NCBI RefSeq assembly: GCF_907165045.1
Contig: NZ_CAJRAU010000007.1
Location: 62,001-126,000, forward strand
Source of the DNA: Dyadobacter linearis
Lineage (GTDB): Bacteria > Bacteroidota > Bacteroidia > Cytophagales > Spirosomataceae
Direction: 5' to 3'
Length of the DNA stretch: 64,000 bases
Shown here: piece by piece, positions 50,501-57,940 of the stretch
How positions within the stretch are numbered: the first letter of the stretch is position 1
Layout: each line of letters starts with the position of its first letter
Made by a program: the position numbers and the translations under genes
The notes under the pieces: generated by a model
Seen by the model: the letters and a program-made list of their open reading frames with translations, nothing else
Databases searched by the model: none
Told to the model about the DNA's origin: nothing

Positions 50501-51607
50501 CAGCTGTTCTGCTTCGCTGGCTTCATCGCCGAACACAACAAATGCTGTAACGAGGCCGGCTAATGCCGTAGCAGCTAATACGTACGGGTTCTCCCGCACT
50601 GCGAGGTTTAGCAGGGCTTGAGCATCGGCTGCTGTTTTAATCGAGCGGGCAAGGGCAAAAAATGCCTGAACTTCTGCGAGAATGATAGAGCTTGATTGTG
50701 CTGCTGCCGTTAGAATAATCGCAGCCCGGTATGCGCCCTGGGCCGCAATGAGAACCTTTAAAGTATCGATTATAGGCTCATAATTCTCTACAACCAGCGT
50801 TCCGAATTTTATCGAATCAGCTAACAAGCCTTCTTGTTCTTTTCCAACTTTATTAAAAGCCTGAGATATGGTGTCTTCGAAATTTGAATACAGACCCGTT
50901 AGAGATTTCGCGTTTTCTTCCGTCAGCCCTGCAAACATCCCTCCTGTATCGGTCAGTTTTTTTATAGCAATTTCAACTTGCTCAAAACCGACTTTACCAG
51001 ATTCCACAAGGGCTTTTACATCTTTGTCAGCAACTTTAAATTGCTCCGCTAATAATTGAATTAGCGGAATCCCCCGATCAATGAACTTGTTAAAATCTTC
51101 CGCGTACAATCTTCCTCCGACCCTTGCTTTGCCGTAAATTTCAGTCAATTCATTAAGCGGGATATTCAATCCGGAAGATATATCCCCTAGTCTACGAAGC
51201 GTGGTTAGCACTTCACCGCTTGCAAATCCGTAAGCTAATAATTGCTTAGTCGCTCCGGCGACCCCTGCAAGATCAAACGGCGTCGTTGCTGCAAATTTCA
51301 CAACATCGGCCATCAACTTATCGGCTGCCGCCTTGCTACCGAGCATAGTTTTGAAACTTGTCTCAAGTTGCTGAAACTCGCCTCTCACTCGAATCAGTTC
51401 ACCTGGGAGCTGGGCCAATCCGAACCCAGCGAACGCGCCGGCCGCCAACCTTCCTAAATTTGAGAAAGCCGACTCCATTTTCCGGGACTCATCAACGGTC
51501 TTATTTGTAAGGCCTTCCAACTTCCGGTTCATGGACTGGATTGTCCTGTTGAAATCAGTATCGCCGATGTAGGCGTCAAAGCTCAATGCGCCGTTTCGAT
51601 TATTCAT
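47510..51607 (-). CDS. Phage tail tape measure protein
   Basis: A 1365-residue protein that sets tail length and crosses the host envelope during DNA injection. The N-terminal tape measure domain (residues about 50-260) contains GEFQQLETSFKTMLGSKAAA, AGVAGATKQLLAYG and LYAEDFNKFIDRGIPLI. The middle is long and helical with coiled-coil character. A hydrophobic Gly/Ala-rich segment near residues 1080-1120 (GAGAAAGAVIGAAAGAGVLS, 20 residues) is the usual membrane-active part. It follows the tail chaperone gene, the normal order. The ATG is preceded directly by CACACT. Confidence 0.95.
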   Translation of the reverse strand: MNNRNGALSFDAYIGDTDFNRTIQSMNRKLEGLTNKTVDESRKMESAFSNLGRLAAGAFAGFGLAQLPGELIRVRGEFQQLETSFKTMLGSKAAADKLMADVVKFAATTPFDLAGVAGATKQLLAYGFASGEVLTTLRRLGDISSGLNIPLNELTEIYGKARVGGRLYAEDFNKFIDRGIPLIQLLAEQFKVADKDVKALVESGKVGFEQVEIAIKKLTDTGGMFAGLTEENAKSLTGLYSNFEDTISQAFNKVGKEQEGLLADSIKFGTLVVENYEPIIDTLKVLIAAQGAYRAAIILTAAAQSSSIILAEVQAFFALARSIKTAADAQALLNLAVRENPYVLAATALAGLVTAFVVFGDEASEAEQLQNRMNEAMKKAEDAAASEQAKIQVLTAQIKDETKSRDERNKKLKDLIALSPQHLNALTLENFATAEGTKLLGDYIEAKKRQIELKEIEVELEKSITNQNKARRGENDLSFWDRLSLSAAASAGDMDYSKSSASERKRLNDQIIKNEDQVQAKLRERVKSLSGVDAATTISADNTTKAVRKTVGDYNDEIKDLKDKQEKSGTRAEFDAIEKQIKSLESARDRIAGGKQKSNASKAAKASKEENVKTFHEELEEKRRLYETYEKWVLAYGKQSADEQFSSLVKRNADYLTYLNSEIARMEAVKNAGEMSYSDAADLSSLLSERTFAMGGKSPVDQFRDKLDAVRDSSESLTDELLRLKAIQAELNPNDNSTTGVAQRQALAEREIEVQKQRKKLLRDFLVSVAGSEQKRLEITAHYADLRASLEDKNLDKTSSGYKKMLAAIDDKEKEELEAFTTETLTASKGYKELEKALAITKRNDTGRRLELLRKQLAELTNGTDEYAQKLKEVQEAEEDHRRKSLETWGAVAGMVGEIGASLEGYGGTLGEIGGALSGLSSAASRVSSTLANMDSYKTTDGKMSMDGYAAAAQNVIQIITGIIDAQKRRRDAERQFEAERIGFENEYALQLNKSLGSNYKDNPFYQDYDGMIKAGVDQYADAMGKYQDALDKLEEGKAKERQKNVIDGKTTLGMVGAGAAAGAVIGAAAGAGVLSIPAAAVGAVVGGVVGFVGGLFAKKKKDVYGSLMEQYPDLVKETATGWAELNVEMANALMTNNQVDDKTKELIQNAVALNEAMQEANQQIEDTMIDLSGQVGDNLKNALVEAFRAGKSEAEALHETVSSIIADITSKLLFSSLVGPALDQLVQEMTQSLTAGDGAIVDDLVRFDEYGLPAVEKYFQGLEEFDKWAKDKGFEDVFGRSQGQDQAMQGVIKGVSEETVSVLIGQANAIRIYQAQMAFDVRSSLLYLSNIEINTRHLSQLNLLVDVIDRLERLNQTSLRGFGL

Positions 51608-51625
51608 AGTGTGTGGTGGTGCGGA

Positions 51626-51934
51626 TCATCCGCGCTTGATGGCGTTGATTTTCGCCATGAGTTTCTCATGGTCAGACTCTTTTTCCCCTTTTTCGCTGCC
51701 ATAGTCAGGACCGTCTGCCAGCATGCGTTGGACGATCGGCCACTTGATCCCCCAGAGCAGGTACTCCCAGGTCCAATGGAAGTGGGCGAGTATCGCCCCG
51801 CGAGAGCCAAAAGGGCTCTTTAATCCTCTATCGCCTGCGGAGCTGTCGTCCGGTTCACGGACAGTAATGCGATAGAGGCGCTGAAATCCGTTAAGTTGGA
51901 TGCTCTTAGGATGATGGAAGTAAGTTTCATCAAA
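51626..51934 (-). CDS. Probable -1 frameshift extension of the tail assembly chaperone
   Basis: A frame open from 51934 to the TGA at 51628-51626 lies in the -1 frame relative to the 153-residue chaperone gene. It has no ATG, GTG or TTG before the conserved-looking part. The 65 codons after the overlap encode a W-rich, protein-like segment (AHFHWTWEYLLWGIKWPIV, then ADGPDYGSEKGEKES) similar in style to the gpT part of tail chaperones. Lambda-type phages make gpG and gpGT by -1 frameshifting at this place, between the tail tube and the tape measure genes. I could not find a canonical X XXY YYZ slip site. The frame-0 continuation beyond 51820 looks like noise. Confidence 0.6.
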   Translation of the reverse strand, partial: FDETYFHHPKSIQLNGFQRLYRITVREPDDSSAGDRGLKSPFGSRGAILAHFHWTWEYLLWGIKWPIVQRMLADGPDYGSEKGEKESDHEKLMAKINAIKRG

Positions 51935-52281
51935 TCAGAAGGCTTGACCGACCACAAGAATTTTTGTGCGTAGTACTCGGTCAAAAACCGGATCTTCCAT
52001 TTTTTGTTAAGAACTGCGATCGCCACAATCCTTGCGCATCGGCGGGCGTTGGGGGCCACTATACGCTTTTGCTCTTCGAAAATCTCCAGCGACTCTTTGG
52101 ATTCAAGCTTTTTTAGATCCACGTCGAGCCTTAGAAGTTCAGCGGCCAAATAGTCGAGGGTGCCAAGATATGGCTGCTCAATCAGATATTCTTTGCGGCC
52201 GGCTTTGAAGGTGAGCCCCTTGTCGAGCAGAACCTGTTGCTGCTGGACTTCTGCCGCGATGTAATCGAAATTCTCTTCCAT
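51820..52281 (-). CDS. Phage tail assembly chaperone (gpG-like)
   Basis: A 153-residue, largely helical protein located between the major tail protein and tape measure genes, the classic place of gpG-type tail chaperones. QQVLLDKGLTFKAGRKEYLIEQPYLGTLDYL opens it, and LTSIILRASNLTDFSASIALLSVNRTT lies near its end. It overlaps a -1-frame extension (51626-51934). Assignment rests on position, size and the second frame; sequence alone would not identify it. Confidence 0.7.
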   Translation of the reverse strand: MEENFDYIAAEVQQQQVLLDKGLTFKAGRKEYLIEQPYLGTLDYLAAELLRLDVDLKKLESKESLEIFEEQKRIVAPNARRCARIVAIAVLNKKWKIRFLTEYYAQKFLWSVKPSDLMKLTSIILRASNLTDFSASIALLSVNRTTAPQAIED

Positions 52282-52291
52282 ATCCGTGTGT

Positions 52292-52326
52292 GTTAAAAAA
52301 GCCCGATCGGAAGTCCGGCGGGCTTT
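52292..52326 (-). terminator. Intra-operon terminator-like hairpin after the major tail protein gene
   Basis: On the minus strand AAAGCCCG (52326-52319) pairs with CGGGCTTT (52305-52298), followed by TTTTTT. It lies 28 bp after the major tail protein stop and may lower expression of the tail chaperone and tape measure genes relative to the tail tube protein. Confidence 0.65.
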
Positions 52327-52353
52327 GATTACTCTTACTCTACACTATAAATA

Positions 52354-52860
52354 CTAAGCTTGCGGACCCCAGATGATAGGGTCGGTATCAGCTTTTGTGG
52401 GCTGTTGCGGCTCAACAACCACATCGATGGCCACTTTACCGGCTTTCGCCCAATCAGCATTGATCTTGCCATACATCGCGCCATTGACAATGGTGACGAT
52501 CAGGCCCTTTTTCGGGGTAATCTTGACGGTTTGCTTTTTGATCACCTTTGTTCCCGGCATCGAATAAGTTGCAGTGCTACCCGAACCAGAAACGGTACCA
52601 CCAAAAATTTCCGCCATTGTATCAAGGTCAGGATCCACGACAGTAAAAAGAAAAGGACTTTCACCGCCAGTCACCTCTGTATCGAGAGGAGTGTCAATTT
52701 CGTGGGCATAAAGACGATCAATCGTCGGGTCTGCTTCCACCATAGTTACAGGACTGTCACGGTCGGTAAAGCCCAAGGTGGCGAGTGACGTACCTGGCCC
52801 ACCGTCTGCGGCTACATTGCCTACCTCGATCTTGTCGAGCCCTCTGGTTATTTTTCCCAT
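52354..52860 (-). CDS. Major tail protein (tail tube)
   Basis: A 168-residue protein that should polymerise into the tail tube. It has the style of siphovirus tube proteins: an N-terminal conserved start GKITRGLDKIEVGNVAADGG, then strands TVTEAD-like (SPVTMVEADPTIDRLYAHE), FLFTVVDPDLDTMAEIFGG and KKQTVKITPKKGLIVTIVNG. It lies directly before the tail chaperone and after the completion proteins, and is followed by a strong hairpin. A CACACT motif lies close to the start codon. Confidence 0.85.
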   Translation of the reverse strand: MGKITRGLDKIEVGNVAADGGPGTSLATLGFTDRDSPVTMVEADPTIDRLYAHEIDTPLDTEVTGGESPFLFTVVDPDLDTMAEIFGGTVSGSGSTATYSMPGTKVIKKQTVKITPKKGLIVTIVNGAMYGKINADWAKAGKVAIDVVVEPQQPTKADTDPIIWGPQA

Positions 52861-52872
52861 GGGATAGTGTGT

Positions 52873-53280
52873 TTAATGGTTAATGAATTGAAATTCTATT
52901 CGAATGTTCATAAAATGCTGGTTGATTTCTGGCTCAGCAACAGGCCTGGTTGATTCAATCCAAAGAGCAAAGCTGTCGCCATCTGTTTCCTCCAAAAAAG
53001 GTTTCACAAGGTTGGTCAATGTTGCGAGTCTTGCGGTGTTGGTCAAGAATTGTTGTTTGCCTCCGATCATGGCCTGAATATCCTTCACATAGATATTAAC
53101 ATTCGAAACCCCGAACTGGCGCGTACCCTCACCAGTCGTAATCGTATTGATGACAATGTCTTCGAGCTCAGAATCCGATGGACGCCTTCCCTTGTAAATT
53201 CCGCCGGTGATGACGCTGGTAATATCGGGTACATTCAGCAGCCTGAATATCTCAGTATCCTGGTCGAGTGCGGTTTTCAT
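52873..53280 (-). CDS. Tail terminator-like protein
   Basis: A 135-residue protein with the position and length of tail terminator (tail completion) proteins, directly before the major tail protein. It contains GGIYKGRRPSDSELEDIVINT and ends FMNIRIEFQFINH, a strand-rich end typical of the DUF3168-like fold. It overlaps the previous gene by 4 bp. I assign it by synteny and fold pattern, not by a diagnostic motif. Confidence 0.6.
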   Translation of the reverse strand: MKTALDQDTEIFRLLNVPDITSVITGGIYKGRRPSDSELEDIVINTITTGEGTRQFGVSNVNIYVKDIQAMIGGKQQFLTNTARLATLTNLVKPFLEETDGDSFALWIESTRPVAEPEINQHFMNIRIEFQFINH

Positions 53281-53774
53281 TTCATGGTTTGGATCTGCAA
53301 CTTCAATTTGGCTTTCATCAATGGCATTTCCTTTTTCGCAAATTGTTCAGCGGATGAAAGCACATCGTAACCCATTGTTTCTACATGCTCAGCATACGCC
53401 ATTCCCGCTACAACAATCAGGATGTACCCTCTCTTTGTACCAAGCAACACTTCCATCGCAAGCGCCTCGCCCGCCTTTAAACCATCAGATGACCCTTTGG
53501 TGGTCTTAGGTTTCCCGGACTGTGTTGTGCTGGTGACCGATGCCGATTTCCGGAAATTGTTGCTAACCACACGTCCATCCTTTGCAATGATATACCCGAC
53601 CGAATTTCGAAGATTTCCAGTCTGATCTATATAAGTATCGAGGCTTCGAGCCATCGCTACACATTCTTCGCCCAGATATTGTAGCCTGAAAAGTATTGCC
53701 TTCTCTATCTTTTTTGCATCAGCTTCGAGCTTTGCCCGAATATCCGCAAGTTTATATGTTGGCCTTACACCCAT
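53277..53774 (-). CDS. HK97 gp10-like head-tail connector protein
   Basis: A 165-residue protein. The opening helix (LADIRAKLEADAKKIEKAILFRLQYLGEECVAMAR) and DQTGNLRNSVGYII, with GMAYAEHVETMGYDVLSSA later, are the marks of the HK97 gp10-like connector family, in which GNLRNS and YAxxVE are recurrent. It overlaps both neighbours (10 bp with the head closure-like gene, 4 bp with the tail terminator gene). It probably acts in joining the head to the tail. Confidence 0.78.
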   Translation of the reverse strand: MGVRPTYKLADIRAKLEADAKKIEKAILFRLQYLGEECVAMARSLDTYIDQTGNLRNSVGYIIAKDGRVVSNNFRKSASVTSTTQSGKPKTTKGSSDGLKAGEALAMEVLLGTKRGYILIVVAGMAYAEHVETMGYDVLSSAEQFAKKEMPLMKAKLKLQIQTMK

Positions 53775-54088
53775 AACCTGGAATGCAATTGATCTTTTTG
53801 GAATCGCTTCACCGTGCCTTTCACACGGACAACATTCTCCTCCATCACACGGATCCGTGAACCGACATCGATCGGCAATGGGCCTTTCGGTAATTGAATG
53901 AGTGAGTCGAAAACGTGCGCAGAGCCATCAACCAGATTTATTTGGTTTCCACCGCTATTGGCTTCATCCCGACAGTTGGCATACTCGACATATTCTTCGA
54001 TAGAGGGAATTGGGTTGCCATCTCCGTCAAAACCGCCACCGGTCAGTTGCAAAACCTGCAATGTGTAGGGATACTGTCGGACTACCAT
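53765..54088 (-). CDS. Head closure-like protein
   Basis: A 107-residue strand-rich protein (YPYTLQVLQLTGGGFDGDGNPIP, PIDVGSRIRVMEENVVRVKGTVKRFQKDQLHSRLWV). The motif of a small barrel that ends in a hydrophobic strand with a basic residue fits head closure (SPP1 gp16-like) proteins, which lie at this place in siphovirus operons. Overlaps neighbours by 10 and 7 bp. Synteny-based call. Confidence 0.6.
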   Translation of the reverse strand: MVVRQYPYTLQVLQLTGGGFDGDGNPIPSIEEYVEYANCRDEANSGGNQINLVDGSAHVFDSLIQLPKGPLPIDVGSRIRVMEENVVRVKGTVKRFQKDQLHSRLWV

Positions 54089-54408
54089 ATACTGGACTTG
54101 CTTTTGATTTTTGGTTGTGGATTGAGCCTGTCATCGATTCCGAGCTGGGCACATAGCAACTTATAATAAGCTGTCACAGCCGCACGGTCAAACTTGATCG
54201 AATAACCTCCTTCGGTGATGTCAGGAGCGAGAAGCAATTCGGGAATCACGCTGGCAATTACTTTCAGTGATGATTTGGAGGCGGATGACGTGTATTGATC
54301 TGAGGATACTAATCCCTGATCAGTAATAGCGGCGTCAAGCTCGGCCTCGGTCAGATCGATGTTGTATCGTGAAAGTTTTGCCTGTATGAATTCCCGAATT
54401 GTTGCCAT
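54082..54408 (-). CDS. Head-tail adaptor-like protein
   Basis: A 108-residue helical protein (ATIREFIQAKLSRYNIDLTEAELDAAI ... AVTAYYKLLCAQLGI) at the position of gp6/gp15-like adaptors that bind the portal ring. It is placed between the small protein after the capsid gene and the head closure-like gene and overlaps the latter by 7 bp. It resembles small helical proteins annotated as DUF6706 in Bacteroidota phages, by memory only. Confidence 0.6.
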   Translation of the reverse strand: MATIREFIQAKLSRYNIDLTEAELDAAITDQGLVSSDQYTSSASKSSLKVIASVIPELLLAPDITEGGYSIKFDRAAVTAYYKLLCAQLGIDDRLNPQPKIKSKSSIW

Positions 54409-54413
54409 GCTTC

Positions 54414-54644
54414 TTAGTCTGGGTTTTCGTCGCCAGCTCCACTATCCTCAGTGAAGGGCGGCTGAATAAGCCCCCTCTCAACTAGTGAGTCGAGACGGTC
54501 CTGATCGAAGTGACTTACATCATCGCCAGCCTTGTGCTCTAAATCCCAGTTGTTGATATCCCGGAAAGGTTTTATAACTGAGTAGGGGGCGGCTGCTTGC
54601 TCTTCTGCGGAAGGAGCGACTTTTGGTGCCTGTTGTTTTGCCAT
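54414..54644 (-). CDS. Small phage protein after the major capsid gene
   Basis: A 76-residue acidic protein (KPFRDINNWDLEHKAGDDVSHF, then DRLDSLVERGLIQPPF). The part from YSVIKPFRD to ERGLI resembles short head-completion or FI-like proteins that have the pattern ..F.D......y..Gd......R...L...G.I. Its start overlaps the last base of the capsid gene stop. Role unknown. Confidence 0.65.
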   Translation of the reverse strand: MAKQQAPKVAPSAEEQAAAPYSVIKPFRDINNWDLEHKAGDDVSHFDQDRLDSLVERGLIQPPFTEDSGAGDENPD

Positions 54645-55744
54645 TATGCTTGAACGGTTTTAGAATCCAACAGATAGATCTGATCAACTTTCCCAATGAC
54701 AGGTACTCCCGCAGCTTCCGACTTGGTAAACTCCTTAATGGAGGGCCTGTTTTCGCGGAATTTGGAAACCAGTATATAGTCGTCCGCAGTCTGATAGCGA
54801 GTCCCTTCAACAGGGCTGTCCATCTCGGCAATACGAGTATGTACAAGACTACCTACTTTTGGGCCGGTTGTAGCCAGACCAACAACTGCACCCTCTGCCC
54901 ATGGTTTAACGGTCGTTTTTGTGCCATTCTTCTCATAACGGGTTGCCCAGTTGATGATTCGGATTGATCCAATTTGAAGACGATCTTGAAGTACGTCAAC
55001 AAGCTGCGACTGTTTGAGGGCAGGTATTTTGGAGTAGTCCCCGCCGAAGTTTACGCCAACACCATGCAAGTCTTTCAGCTGCGCTGATTTGATAAGGTTG
55101 TTATAAGCAAACTTATCCATTAGCAGCTCGCTGATCGTGTTCCCTTCAAGCGTTGCCTGATCCTGCATGCGCTGGAAATCGTCAATTGGCGTTGAAGTTG
55201 CGGGATTTGACCAAAGAACAAATACACCAAACTTGTGATTTGTCGGGTATTTGTAATCCAGACGAATACCGGTACCCGTGTTATCAGAATCAGCAATTGC
55301 TACTCCGCTTGAAAGGCCCTGCAAGAACATAAATTCGTTACGCTCGTATACAGCTTTGATGACGCGGGGAATGTCCTCAAACACACGTTTGGCGATCTCC
55401 GCTTTTTGCCCTCCCTGCTGGCTTAGGATTTGCAGCTCGCGAAGTTGTTTCTCGTTGAGCCACAGTTCCTGGCCTTGTTTGGAAATATCGCCGCTTGCCT
55501 GTCCCAAAGAATCACGGGTTTTCAAAGGCAGGGAAGAATCCAATGCCACGTAGTCGGCCATTACGGTACCGAAGTCACCTGACAGCGATGTCCACTTCCC
55601 GTCGACTGAGTACTCTTTATCGAGCATCAGTTGATGAAGGTAAGGGCTCGGCTGCTCGGTGCTCCCGTTCAGACGGATCACGGTGCGCAACACTAGCTGG
55701 GTCATGTACTCATCGATCAGCTGAATAAATTGTGATTGTGCCAT
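54644..55744 (-). CDS. Major capsid protein
   Basis: A 366-residue protein, the main shell component. It begins AQSQFIQLIDEYMTQLVLRTVIRLNG and contains SGDFGTVMADYVALDSSLPLK, then an alpha/beta region (DDFQRMQDQATLEGNTISELLMDKFAYNNL) and IRIINWATRYEKNGTKTTVKPW near the end, which matches the gpE-type HK97-fold capsid proteins in length and style. It lies between decoration protein and connector genes, the standard order. Confidence comes from pattern and synteny together. Confidence 0.85.
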   Translation of the reverse strand: MAQSQFIQLIDEYMTQLVLRTVIRLNGSTEQPSPYLHQLMLDKEYSVDGKWTSLSGDFGTVMADYVALDSSLPLKTRDSLGQASGDISKQGQELWLNEKQLRELQILSQQGGQKAEIAKRVFEDIPRVIKAVYERNEFMFLQGLSSGVAIADSDNTGTGIRLDYKYPTNHKFGVFVLWSNPATSTPIDDFQRMQDQATLEGNTISELLMDKFAYNNLIKSAQLKDLHGVGVNFGGDYSKIPALKQSQLVDVLQDRLQIGSIRIINWATRYEKNGTKTTVKPWAEGAVVGLATTGPKVGSLVHTRIAEMDSPVEGTRYQTADDYILVSKFRENRPSIKEFTKSEAAGVPVIGKVDQIYLLDSKTVQA

Positions 55745-55746
55745 GG

Positions 55747-56148
55747 TTAGTCTTGTCTGAAATCAATGTGTGGAAGAGCGGTTTTCACAGCAGCTAGAAT
55801 GCTGGTCATTACGAATGGCGCAGCGGCAGGGTTCACCGTCCCCTGGGTCAATATTCCGGCAAAAGGCTTTTTTGCTAAAATTGAAGCAATCAAAATGCCG
55901 GCGTAGGTATGATCGGCTGGCAGCGCTGCGTAAGCAGTAGCCCCGCCGTTCAACGGCATCGGCTTGTGCGTGCCTGTGGCGGTTTCCACGATGATGACAT
56001 GACCTGCCCTAATTACGGCCGGAGTAAACCCGGTCACGTCCAAGGATCGTCCACCTCTGATAGAAGCAAAAACATCGACAATGACGACGTTGTCTTTGGA
56101 GGTGTCAATGGTGTCAGCATCGTTAACGAGGTTAACTGTAACTCCCAT
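55747..56148 (-). CDS. Head decoration-like protein
   Basis: A 133-residue protein between scaffold and major capsid genes. The segment VIRAGHVIIVETATGTHKPMPLNG and YAALPADHTYAGILIASILAKKP show the barrel pattern of lambda gpD-like decoration proteins, in which a short Gly-rich strand set stabilises the shell. It starts 2 bp after the scaffold gene end and is followed by the capsid gene after 2 bp. Position and length agree. Confidence 0.65.
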   Translation of the reverse strand: MGVTVNLVNDADTIDTSKDNVVIVDVFASIRGGRSLDVTGFTPAVIRAGHVIIVETATGTHKPMPLNGGATAYAALPADHTYAGILIASILAKKPFAGILTQGTVNPAAAPFVMTSILAAVKTALPHIDFRQD

Positions 56149-56149
56149 G

Positions 56150-56797
56150 TTATAAAACTTTGTCTAAGATTGCGTCGGCCTCCTCCGTGGAAACCTGTTT
56201 TTTCTGCCCGCCTTTGCCTTGCACAGGCGTTTTGAACCCGCCCAATCCTTCGTTCGCTTCAATTTGAATGAACTCCTTGGCGTCTTCTGCTGCCTCAGTT
56301 TTAAATGCTTCGAAGTCTTCGTCCGTTTCAAATTTCATCCTGCCAAAGTGTTTCAGCACAGACTCCTTATACTTAGGATTTGTGTCCTTCAATAGTTCTT
56401 CTAACTGAGATTTGCGCGAGTCGCCAATCTTGCCTGTTTCGAAACTGTTGATCTTCTCCACCAGGGGAGCAATAGCAGCAGCAACGATTTTGGCAATGTC
56501 AGTCGACTGAGGGTCGGGTTTTGGATCTTCCTCGGATTGTTTCGGGTCTGGGCTGTCCGGCTGCTTGTCTTTTTTCTTTTTTGCCTCAATTTCTCGCTGA
56601 CGATCGTCATGACGGGCGATATCGGCAAAAGGAAAAATATCATTTAGCTCGTCCAGCTTTTCGTCGATAGCATCATCATCGGAATCATCCGGAAGTTTGA
56701 GTTTTGCCGCCGTTGCGTCAATCCTCTTTGTAGACAAGTTTACGCCAGGAAACTTAATTTCCAGTCGCTCCTTGACCTTTGCCTTTGGTAGTGCCAT
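56150..56797 (-). CDS. Phage scaffold-like protein
   Basis: A 215-residue, highly charged, largely helical protein with a low-complexity middle (about residues 65-100, rich in Asp, Lys, Pro, Ser and Gln). Such composition and its place just before decoration and capsid genes are typical of scaffolding proteins that guide capsid assembly and then leave. It is the first gene of the leftward late operon visible here; terminase, portal and protease, usually upstream, are missing. A perfect -7 element lies 29 bp upstream. Confidence 0.65.
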   Translation of the reverse strand: MALPKAKVKERLEIKFPGVNLSTKRIDATAAKLKLPDDSDDDAIDEKLDELNDIFPFADIARHDDRQREIEAKKKKDKQPDSPDPKQSEEDPKPDPQSTDIAKIVAAAIAPLVEKINSFETGKIGDSRKSQLEELLKDTNPKYKESVLKHFGRMKFETDEDFEAFKTEAAEDAKEFIQIEANEGLGGFKTPVQGKGGQKKQVSTEEADAILDKVL

Positions 56798-56825
56798 GTG
56801 TGATCTGCGGGTGAAATTTCAGTAA

Positions 56826-56885
56826 CAAATGTAGGTTATATATACTTAAATAACGGTAATATATACCTTTAAAATTTTATATTTG
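56826..56885. promoter_or_regulatory. Divergent prophage control region
   Basis: Two exact -7 elements face away from each other: TACATTTG on the minus strand (56833-56826, for the late structural operon) and TATATTTG on the plus strand (56878-56885, for the tail fibre operon). Between them lie AGGTTATATATACTT (56833-56847) and GGTAATATATACC (56855-56867). The second is the complement of the palindrome at 44508-44522. This looks like a two-promoter switch with operators. Confidence 0.6.
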
Positions 56886-56904
56886 CTGCGTATTTTATTG
56901 AAAT

Positions 56905-57930
56905 ATGGGGCTAATTGTTTCATTCGGTGATTATGGGGTTGGCGATATCGTTCAGGACGCGCAGGATTTGTATGACCTGCTACTTGACCTTTGCCAGGAT
57001 CAACTTGAATGGAAGAACATTCTCAACAAGCCGGAGCTTTATTTAAAAACCGAGCTATATAACCGGCAGGAAATAGATCAAAAACTTGAAGACATCGCTC
57101 CCGGCGCGCATACACACACGATAGCCGACGTCGACGGGCTGCAAGACGCCCTCGATGATCGGTATACGCAGGAGCAGGTTAATAATTTTCTTAGCGGTAA
57201 GTCTGACATAGGACACATTCACCCCACTACCGATATCGAAGGCCTGCAAGAAGCGATAGCCGCTCTGGGAGTTCAGATAGTTAATATTCTTCCAATGCCG
57301 GTCCAGAACGGTAAGGTGTACATGGTGCATATCGAGGGAAGTGCCAGCTTTTCCACTTTCATCACCGTTAACGGCCAGTATATTCCACTCGATGCGGTCA
57401 CATACGCTGCTTTGGCGACTGCTCTTTCTGCTAAGCAAAACAAGTTGACAGGATCGGCCTCTCAATATGTACGCGGCGACGGATCCTATGGAGAGATGAA
57501 TAAAGGCGCGGTTGGGTTAGGGAATGTAGCAAACCTGAGCGCTGCAAATCTCCCAATAAGCGATGCGCAAGCCGCTGTGAACGCTCAGAAAGCCGATGAC
57601 AGCACGGTTCTTCATAAAACGGGCAATGAGACCAAGTCTTCGGGTGTTTTGACCTTCGCGCTATCGCCGGTAGTGCCGATGCCAACTGCTTCAAACCATG
57701 CTGCTAGCAAAGCCTATGTCGATTCGATGTCTCATACATCTGATATGGAGTTTATCTTCGATAACCCCTCAGAAGAATGGATCATCACGCATAACCTGAA
57801 TCGAAAACCGGACACGAACATTGTGATCGGTGGCTACAAAGTCATTAGTGATGTGCAGTATATCGATAACGATGTCTTGAAAATAATACACACGAAACCA
57901 GAAATTGGTTTGGTGATCTTAACCGTATAA
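56905..57930 (+). CDS. Phage tail fibre/baseplate protein
   Basis: A 341-residue protein, first of three rightward fibre genes. The N-terminal 110 residues begin with a short domain (FGDYGVGDIVQDAQDLYDLL) and then have fibre-like repeats with His/Thr-rich turns (GAHTHTIADVDGLQDALDD and IGHIHPTTDIEGLQEAI). The C-terminal half contains VGLGNVANLSAANLPISDAQ, a motif common in trimeric fibres, and a C-terminal strand domain (FDNPSEEWIITHNLNRKPDT). It starts 20 bp after a perfect -7 element. It probably links the tail tip to the fibres. Confidence 0.75.
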   Translation: MGLIVSFGDYGVGDIVQDAQDLYDLLLDLCQDQLEWKNILNKPELYLKTELYNRQEIDQKLEDIAPGAHTHTIADVDGLQDALDDRYTQEQVNNFLSGKSDIGHIHPTTDIEGLQEAIAALGVQIVNILPMPVQNGKVYMVHIEGSASFSTFITVNGQYIPLDAVTYAALATALSAKQNKLTGSASQYVRGDGSYGEMNKGAVGLGNVANLSAANLPISDAQAAVNAQKADDSTVLHKTGNETKSSGVLTFALSPVVPMPTASNHAASKAYVDSMSHTSDMEFIFDNPSEEWIITHNLNRKPDTNIVIGGYKVISDVQYIDNDVLKIIHTKPEIGLVILTV

Positions 57931-57940
57931 CCTCGCCGAA

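Noticed and set aside
51604..51810. Minus-strand frame directly after the tail chaperone stop, in the same frame as the chaperone
   Set aside because: Its translation is Ser/Gly-rich noise. The -1 frame in the same place gives a W-rich, protein-like sequence, so only that was kept.
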